From Durusdinium trenchii (Eukaryota > Sar > Dinophyceae > Suessiales > Symbiodiniaceae): DNA of 64,000 nucleotides. Shown in pieces: positions 57,201 to 64,000 of the stretch. Every line of letters begins with the position of its first letter. Position 1 is the stretch's first letter. The stretch spans positions 8,789 through 72,788 of the forward strand of contig CAXAMN010001126.1 in NCBI GenBank assembly GCA_963970005.1, read 5' to 3'. A program made the position numbers and the translations under genes. The notes below the pieces were generated by a model. The model was not told the origin of the DNA and searched no databases. It saw only the letters and a program-made list of their open reading frames with translations.

Positions 57201-60200
57201 ACAAGCTCGTTGTCATAGCGGCGCATGCCACCATTCAACCCAGACAACGTTGACTCCAACCAGGGCAATAGCTGTGCTGCCAGTCTGCCAGATGTGTCAG
57301 TGTCTGCATCAGGACCTGGGACAAGTGCTGACAGGTTTAGATGGCTTTGGGTCTTGGTCGGTCTTGGTGGTTGATCTTTTCTATGATGCGTGCACAGCCA
57401 AAAGAAGAGGGTCAAACATGATGCCTTGCCCTGAAATCCAAGAAGCTGGCGCTTGCAACCTCCCGTTGCTTGGCTGTTGGGCAGTTGCACCATGTTGGGG
57501 CGACATCTTGGATAAAGGAGTTGACATGCTTCCATGCAATCCCGTGCATTTTCTGCAAAGGGAGGTGATTGGACATGGATCTGGGTGGTAACTGTGCAAA
57601 GCTTACAACTTGTTAGCTGTTTGTCTACTCTGAGTCTTGAGTTTTACCATGAATTGCTTTTAGGGTCCAAAGGCCTTTGGCCCTTTGTTTTCTCATACTA
57701 GGTCCATTTCATCCCTCAGCCTCCAAAGACTCCACAATGGCAGCTCAAGCTCGGCTCTCGTCTCCACTGGTTGCAGAGATGTATTTACGGCGCAGGATTT
57801 GATCCTGTTCAAGGTTGGTTTTGAACAGCTCAAAGGCACTGATTTGTGACCGCTTCAAAGCACTGGATGTTTTCGATTGGGCTGCTTCCAGCTGTTGGTC
57901 TGCCAAAGTGCCTTGCCCTCCAGCACAAAACTCAGCCGCTTCCAGTCGAATGCAGACATGGTCCTGCAATGGCTTTTGAGCTCTGGGTCCAAACTCCTTA
58001 GCTGCTCCCAAGAATATTCTCCATACCTGGTGTGGTGATTTGACAGGCTTGGCTGTGGGTGAATGTCGTGGTTTGCCTTGGCCATTGGCCAATGTCGTGT
58101 TCTGTTTGGTGGATTTGGCTCTGGCTGAGTAGCGCGGATTTTAAAAACCACTGTACTCAACCTTGGCCAAAACGAGTGGGGAGATACAAAACCATGTAAG
58201 TTTGAGACTGCTGGGTTTCATTCCCAGAATGCCGCGGTTGGATGTTCCTTTTGTGGAAGAAGAGGGGAGAGATATTCTTCATAGATTGAAAACATGAAAA
58301 TAATCTCTCCCTTCAATTTGGAGCTTGCTAGAATGTCGCGGTTTTTAAAAACCACTGTACTCCAGCAACTGTTCTGTGAGGGCTGGAAAATACATCGGTT
58401 TGGGTTGGCATTCTTGAAATGTCGTGGTTTTGTTGCAACCTAGGTGCCCAAGGTTCCACATGGACTCAATCTTGTCCAACTCCTCCCCTGGGCCAAAGTA
58501 GCTTGCGATGTCGTCCTTGATGTGTTCCCAGAGGCAGCACACATCCAGCAAGTCTTGCATTTTGCTGGAGTCTCGCTGGGCCATTTTCTCAGGGCAAGAC
58601 AAGTTTGTGCTTTGAAGTCTGAAAGCCAATAGTTATTAAGAAACAAACTTAGAGTTAGACTGTGATATTGTCGCTGTGCCCAGTCCCAGTCCTTCTGCTT
58701 ACCAGTGGAGCCTGAAGGAGCTTTCCTGTGATGTTCATCCACAGCCCGCACACCCCACGTGATGACCTTCTTGGTGGTGACGGTCTCAGGGGGATCAGGG
58801 TGGCAGGGAGAGTGATGGGCAGAATTTGGCAAAAGAACCCTCTCCTTGACCTGCTTCCAGAAGGGGTCAGTGACTGCTGTGCCACCAAGTGTCCCCCCCT
58901 GGGACAAACCAATCTCCATCGAGGTTCTCGTCCGTAAAAGCTGCAGGGTGCATGATTGACATGATGGGATTCCAACAAGATTCTGGGTCAGGACCTTTTG
59001 GATTGGCTGGTTTTCTGTTGCAGTGTTTTTGCTTCAACTTCATTAACATGGAGCAGCCTGCATGCAACTCTGCAAAGACCCTTTCATTTCAAGCTAATAG
59101 TAATATGTGTTTCAAGCTAGAATTGCCAACTCAATCCCTGCGGTGCCTGATTGGCTCCAAGTGCAATCTTCACACGCTCGCTTCATCAAAGACAGGAACT
59201 CATCGGGGCATCTCAAAATAGAGTACAGCAGCCTCCTTGTGCCCTCGGTGATTCTCCAAGCCTGGTGCAATGGTTTGTGCAACGCTGTTTGGGTCCCTCA
59301 CAAACAGGGCTGGATGCTCCCTCACAAACAGGGCCAGCCTTGGAAGTACAAAGACGGTTATACTCAGCAATGGATCCAAAGAGGATCTCGCGAATGGAAG
59401 CTGTGTTCCCTGATACTCTCTTCACTCTCACCACCTCTTTGAAGACGAGAGCCAAGTCAAGCGGTCCCGGTTTCTGCTTGGCAGAAGTTCGATGGGCCAC
59501 ACCTTCAGTGCATGCGTGCTAGTTTTATATACATAAGAGTATGCCTATTGCACAGTGTGTCACACCATGAATCTAAGATTGATGCTCAAGGTTTCGTAGA
59601 GTGCTTCATGCGCTTGATGTGGCGTGTAGTTCGCACGCATGTACTTCAAAGAAGCCAACGTACGACAGAAATCATCATCACCAGCAATTTCCTCTGTGGT
59701 AAGGCCCTTGGCTTCAAGACATATGATAGTAGGTGTGATTCTCTCCCCTGTGCACACTTGTCATGCAGGACAGAGAACACATTGTCATGAAATTTTATCG
59801 AGGCACCTGTGTTTGCATGTGGATGACAAGGGCCAGAACTGCTTGACAAATGACAGACTTACAGTGACCATCAATGAACTTCACAGTAAAGTACTCTATG
59901 TCATCGCCCGGTGGCATGTCAAACTTGATGTCCAGAGCTTCCCGCTCTGACTGGTAAGTCTTCCACACAATGCTAGGGAGATGGGTGCGAACCTGCACCA
60001 TGCTAGGATACTTCCCAGTGGCTCCATATTTGGCTCCCTCGCTCAAATCTAAGTGCCAGGGGTGAAGATAGCAGTTCAACCTTTGTGTCGTTGGTACAGA
60101 CCTCAAAACTGGGCCCAGGCCAGCTGGGATGTGCTTGGCAACTTCCGGAATGCAGAAGATTTCAGCCATGGCCTTGGATTTCAACCACAAACCTTTTGGT

Positions 60201-60600
60201 TGTTGACAATTACTTCATTCATGGCCAAATTGAAACCCACTACGTTTTCAGACTGAGCCTTGGCAAACTGGAGTTGCTTTCCTGTATCTAAGCTATGGTT
60301 GTTGTAGGTCCACTCCGCAATGTTCTGATCCACAGATACCTGGTCAGGTTTGATTACACACTTGGTTCCCCTTGGTTCCCCTTGATCCCTTGCCTCCTCG
60401 AACGTGGCCAGAAGCCGGTGCTTCAAAGATTGCACCTTTGCAGAATCTGGAGTCCCGTCTTCAGACTTGGGCTCCTCCTGACCAGTTGTTTTTGAGAATG
60501 AAAGTGAAGGCAAATGCATGCTGATTGCTTGCTGATTGCTTGGTGCCTTCACTGCTGGAACTGGGGAAGCCATGCTTGAAACCAAAACAGGAGCTGCCAA
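54210..60600 (-). CDS. Large unknown dinoflagellate-family protein, multi-exon
   Basis: Minus-strand exon-like blocks in order: 60,210-60,580 (MASPVPAVKAPSNQQAISM; SLKHRLLATFEEARDQ); 59,880-60,170 (HIPAGLGPVLRSVPTTQRLN; FDMPPGDDIEYFTVKF); 59,565-59,740; 59,330-59,495 (ALVFKEVVRVKRVSGN); 58,440-58,620 (DLLDVCCLWEHIKDDIASYF); 57,780-58,030; 57,155-57,340 (AAQLLPWLESTLSGLNGGMR); 55,830-56,050 (NRSGFQEVLIITANDKSN); 54,800-55,370 (FDLARNGHLKISGFPDFK; KKIKRSSETLGQSPSEPPTK, NLS-like); 54,460-54,725 (QLFLHSNEDFTVPQNEELCS); 54,215-54,410. The order of a bipartite basic stretch followed by the FLHSNED...DGRWVQYDL block resembles a large dinoflagellate-specific family I have seen without assigned function. 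Splice edges, start and stop are approximate. Confidence 0.5.
56904..56985. repeat. 37-bp near-perfect inverted repeat (hairpin)
   Basis: Left arm 56,904-56,940 (AGAGGTCAAGAGGACACAAA...GACGGTA) and right arm 56,949-56,985 (TACCGTTTGTATCAG...CCTCT) pair at 36 of 37 bases around the 8-base loop AGGACACC. GAGAGGTCAA/TTGACCTCTC fragments next to the right arm extend the homology imperfectly. It lies between minus-strand coding blocks, so presumably in an intron. Transcribed, it would form a long stem. Confidence 0.93.
58060..58435. repeat. Cluster of AATGTCGTGGTTT-type motifs
   Basis: Variants of AATGTCGTGGTTT occur at about 58,063, 58,088, 58,228, 58,332 and 58,417. Two are extended: CGCGGATTTTAAAAACCACTG at about 58,133 and GCGGTTTTTAAAAACCACTG at about 58,336, about 200 bp apart, both followed by TACTC. 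GTTTTTAAAAAC is self-complementary. It may be a short mobile element (MITE-like) or a decayed tandem array in an intron. Confidence 0.6.
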
Positions 60601-60779
60601 GGAAAAGATCACGCAGCGTCAGCGTCATTCATTTCACTGTACTATTATGCTTCACAATGTGGGCAAAAACAATCTGAGACATGTGCATCTTTTTTCTGCC
60701 ACAAGAGTTGGACCCACATCTTACTAGTGAAACCGCTGAAAAGACACACCCAGTTGCCGAACACTGTGTGGCTTTGGAT

Positions 60780-63700
60780 GGGGAAGACTGGGTGAACCTC
60801 TCTGCACAGGCGGAAATGCACCGGCTAAGATGTATTGAAGCACAGGTGGAGTTCCGGTTGGTCTAGCCACTTGCCCGCCCAACATGTGCAAGTAGCGCGC
60901 TGCTCGTGTGTATTGAGGGTAATCTTCTGTCAAGCAGTCCGCAAGTTCATTGAGGTCATCCATGCGCTTCTCATCGAGATAGTGGGCAGTTTCTTGGCAT
61001 GGGGCGGTTGTAAAGGACGTTTTGTGATAGGGCGTTTGTTTTGAAACACTCAGTTGAAAGGAATGCAGAATCCTTCACTGGTGTCAAGTGTCTTGGGCAA
61101 TCAGCTTCACCCAACTTCCGAAGAGCGGGTTCCACAACTTCTACTACACTTTGGCCAGGGAGTACCAGCAATGCTGGTTGCGATAGGGTGTCGTCCGATA
61201 CAAAAGCTTTGACTAGGCAAAACACATCACACCCACTCTGGCTGAACCTCCTTGGCAATCTTTGCGTGGCCTCTTCGAGCAAAGTGCTTGGCATACCTGG
61301 ATCACAAGTCTTGGCAAATATGAATGTGGAATTGTTTGTTTGGTGAGATAGGCTTGGGATGGCTTGGGTCATCCAAAAATATATCAAAATAATAACATGA
61401 GGTTTTGCCCAAGCAAGGGTCGACATCGTTGAATAAAGGTGAACGAGTGAGGAACCACATCTTCATCCCTCTTGTGTCGTTTGCGATAGGCCCCAGAAAG
61501 AGCAGTTACTTGTGGAAGGCTCTCTTTCCAGTTCCGCACAGATCTGATGTATTCCACTTGAAATACGAATCGCCACCTTGCTGCGGAGCAGCCTCAACAG
61601 TGATTGCCGTTGACATGCCCTATGTCGTGTTCATCCTGAGGTTGCAGCTGGGCAATGTCTTCGGGCGTTTGCCTAAGTCAAGGCCCCAGCTGGGAGGATT
61701 AAAGTTAGTAGGTGGGACATAGCAACCCACGTTTGTTCAATCCCAAGACACACTCCATCATCTCCAGTTCGGATGAATTTGGTGAGTAGCCCAAAGAATG
61801 CATCTTAGTTGCACATGTGGATTGTAGGCTTGGGAGAGGATGTACAATCAATACCATCACAATGAATCAAGCCCCGCTACCTACATCCTCGTGTGTGTGG
61901 CCAACACACAAGTGTTCTGTGCTGATTTGCTGGAAATATCCAGCTGCTACTGTCGCTGAACACCAAGATCCCATGATGCCGTTCTTGCACTCCTGAGCTA
62001 GGATGGGTTTGTTACAAGGTGGTATGATAACATTTATCTATTCCTCAATGTATATATATATATAGTATATATATATATATACGTACATACATACATACAT
62101 ACATTGGTTGCCAAAAGTCTTTTGGAGTGTTGTCTGAAAAGATCTTGAGCGTTGTTGGCCATGAAAGCTTGCGTTGCTGAGCTTGCACAAATGCTTTGTC
62201 CAGCGCGCGGTTTACAACTTCCAGAACCCATGAAGACCCAGAACCCTCTCCCTCATCAGCGATCGCAACATATATCAACCTTCCATGGATGATGGTGGCT
62301 GTGACTTCGCAGGATGGTCGATTCAATAGCTGTAGGTCCTTGGGAACACGTCCATCACCAAACCTAGGCAAAGAGAATTTCCCTTTGTCCATGGAGTCCG
62401 TGATTAGGGTGAGGATGTCCTGGTCCCGTTTTGCACGGGTTCTGTATGCCCAATAGGTTGACCTGTCCAAGAACTGTCCTGTCAAATGTCTCATCAAAAG
62501 GTCAGCTGCCTTTGCGTGCTCAGAAACATCTTTGCTGTGCCTGAGCTGAGCCTTCAGGCGAGAGCAAATGCTACAGGCTGAGTGTTGGCTGACGTTTCGA
62601 AATCGCAAGACCTTTCGCCAACCGCTGGTCCGAAGCACCCTGTAGAAAGTCGTTGGCGAAGCACTCTTTAACTTCTGAGAAGTCTGAAAGCTGACATAAA
62701 GGTGGTATAGGTCTGAGTAACAACCCGGTGGTAGGTACCGCCGTACCAAACTTGAAGGGCCCAAGCACAAAACAGACTTGGACAAGTCAGATTCCAAGGC
62801 TGAATCCACCAATAGATTCAGTAGCTTCTCCCTTTGCGGTTCTGTGGCCAAATGGGCATCCTTCTCATGCACCTTGAGCCTTAATAGAAGATTGCTTTCA
62901 ATTGTACTCTTTTTAGGGTTGAACCTAACAACTGCCAAAGTGCAATGCGACATTCATGCACTCCAACCATACATGCACTGAGGAAGCCAAGAAACTCGTG
63001 AGGCAATGTCTCTCCCAAACTCCAATACATCTTCTCAAAGAAAGATACCACTGATGCTGCTGCATGGGAGGTTCGTGAGAAGGCATTACCTAGTAGGAGA
63101 AAGTGGTTCCATCTCCAACCAATCTAAATATACACTGCATAATGACAACAAGCTACCATATTTTCTTTGATCTTCTCCCTGGAAGGTATGCCGTGTACGG
63201 ACAAGCCTCCATGAACTGATTCCAAGAGCCTTGCAAAAGGCTTCACGGCATACCCGTGTACCTGGACAAGGGCAAAATTGCATACTACTATTAGTAGGTT
63301 TCGCAGGTTATGAACTCGTTTGGTGTCACCCCTTAGCCCTGCCTTGTATGTACCATGAGTTCAACACCTTTTCGTCAGAGTCCGAAGAAGACTCTGACTC
63401 TCCATCTGATGTGTCGCCGCTGCTAGATGTAGAAGACCCTGGATCACTCTCACAATCAGAACCTGGTTGCGAATCCTCTTCTTCAGAATCAGGGGAAGCA
63501 GCTACTGCTCCCTTGTGTAGGTTTTGAATCCCCCAAAGAACGCAATCTTGAGCTGCTTTGCTAAGGTTCCAAAAAGAGACGCAAAGCCCATATAGTAAAC
63601 GAAAGGTGAGACTGCTCACGCACTTCCTGGTGCAGTTGCAAAGCTTACCCTTCAACAGCTGCTGGATTCTTTGCTTGCTTTTGCCGTTGACCGCAGCGCA

Positions 63701-63901
63701 CGAGTCCTCCCTTTCACAGGATTCCTCCCCAGGAAACATTGACAGGTTTGCAAGTAAGAGGTCACTTCTACCCTTCACACAGCTGTGTTGGCATGTCCCG
63801 CTGAGGTCTGACACTGAAGCTGGGGTTCCTGGACGAAGGCGCTGTCTCTTGTGCTCAGGGCTGGATGAAGAAGACTGGTCATCCATATCAAACCGTTTCA
63901 T
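60780..63901 (-). CDS. Dinoflagellate-expanded protein with D/D/HED motifs (DUF7869-like)
   Basis: Minus-strand exons: 63,330-63,901 from ATG (MKRFDMDDQSSSSSPEHKRQ, LCNCTRKCVSSLTFRLLYG, acidic tail); about 63,190-63,265 (TRVCREAFCKALGISSWRLV); 62,950-63,080 (VSFFEKMYWSLGETLPHEF); 62,118-62,953 (TTFYRVLRTSGWRKVLRFRN, a CSIC Cys pair, LITDSMDKGKFSLPRF, LKIFSDNTPK); 61,880-62,005 (FQQISTEHLCVGHTHEDV); 61,430-61,620; 61,080-61,330 (CDVFCLVKAFVSDDTLSQP); 60,880-60,960 (DCLTEDYPQYTRAARYLHML). The order matches a very large dinoflagellate family. TDSMDK, SDNT and GHTHED sit where an RNase H-fold DDE enzyme has its three acids. I infer a transposase-derived origin; function is unknown. The first exon's start is plausible but near the window end. 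Confidence 0.65.
62047..62106. repeat. AT / TACA microsatellite
   Basis: (TA)n with one GTA break, then five ACATAC-type units. It follows the SDNTPK exon on the minus strand and marks the start of the next intron; the Tyr/Ile-rich frame there is not coding. Confidence 0.9.
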
Positions 63902-64000
63902 CAGCTCTCACTGCTTTCACTCTCCCCCGGAAAGCTGAGCCAACTGAAATCTTGAATTCAAGGAGAGGCTCAAGTTGCACACAGTTTTCAATGCTTCGTA

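Overview
The window is nuclear DNA of a photosynthetic alveolate, very probably a dinoflagellate of the Symbiodiniaceae type. The evidence is protein genes split into many small exons, introns that use GC or GA as well as GT at the donor, a plastid-type leader with an FTAPRG motif after a signal peptide, tyrosine-recombinase retrotransposons and large protein families of kinds I know from dinoflagellate genomes, and abundant microsatellites and dispersed repeats. No rRNA, tRNA, CRISPR or bacterial-type operon was found. Exon edges were set by eye and are approximate.

Layout. 1-10 kb: repeats and microsatellites with no gene I can support. 10.1-12.7 kb: exons of a MORN-repeat protein, about one repeat per exon. 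14.6-19.1 kb: a complete-looking plastid ABC1/UbiB-type kinase gene on the + strand, with at least nine exons. 19-25.8 kb: mostly non-coding, with a few coding-like fragments. 25.8-28.4 kb: one uninterrupted 871-codon ARM-repeat protein gene, followed at 28.6-28.9 kb by C-terminal exons of a GHMP (galactokinase-like) kinase. 33.6-36.2 kb: a glycoside hydrolase family 2 gene with both catalytic glutamates and one single-base frame break in a G run.

37.4-48.1 kb holds the most striking structure: two nested tyrosine-recombinase (YR) retrotransposons. The inner element (37,471-43,640) has complete split direct repeats in the order A1-coding-B1-A2-B2. It encodes a recombinase, a gag-like protein with a CCCH finger, a methyltransferase-like domain, reverse transcriptase and RNase H. 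It sits inside the left 61-bp repeat of an outer element, and the right copy of that repeat at 48,024 is the unoccupied site, which fixes the insertion to the base with no target duplication. The outer element keeps gag, recombinase and methyltransferase-like domains but has lost its reverse transcriptase.

50-64 kb: minus-strand multi-exon genes of unknown function. The first (about 60.7-63.9 kb) belongs to a large dinoflagellate family with conserved D / D / HED motifs that look like an RNase H-fold catalytic triad. The other two models (54.2-60.6 and 50.1-53.4 kb) are lysine-rich, probably nuclear proteins. A dispersed CTACTAG-type repeat family occurs at least a dozen times through the window.
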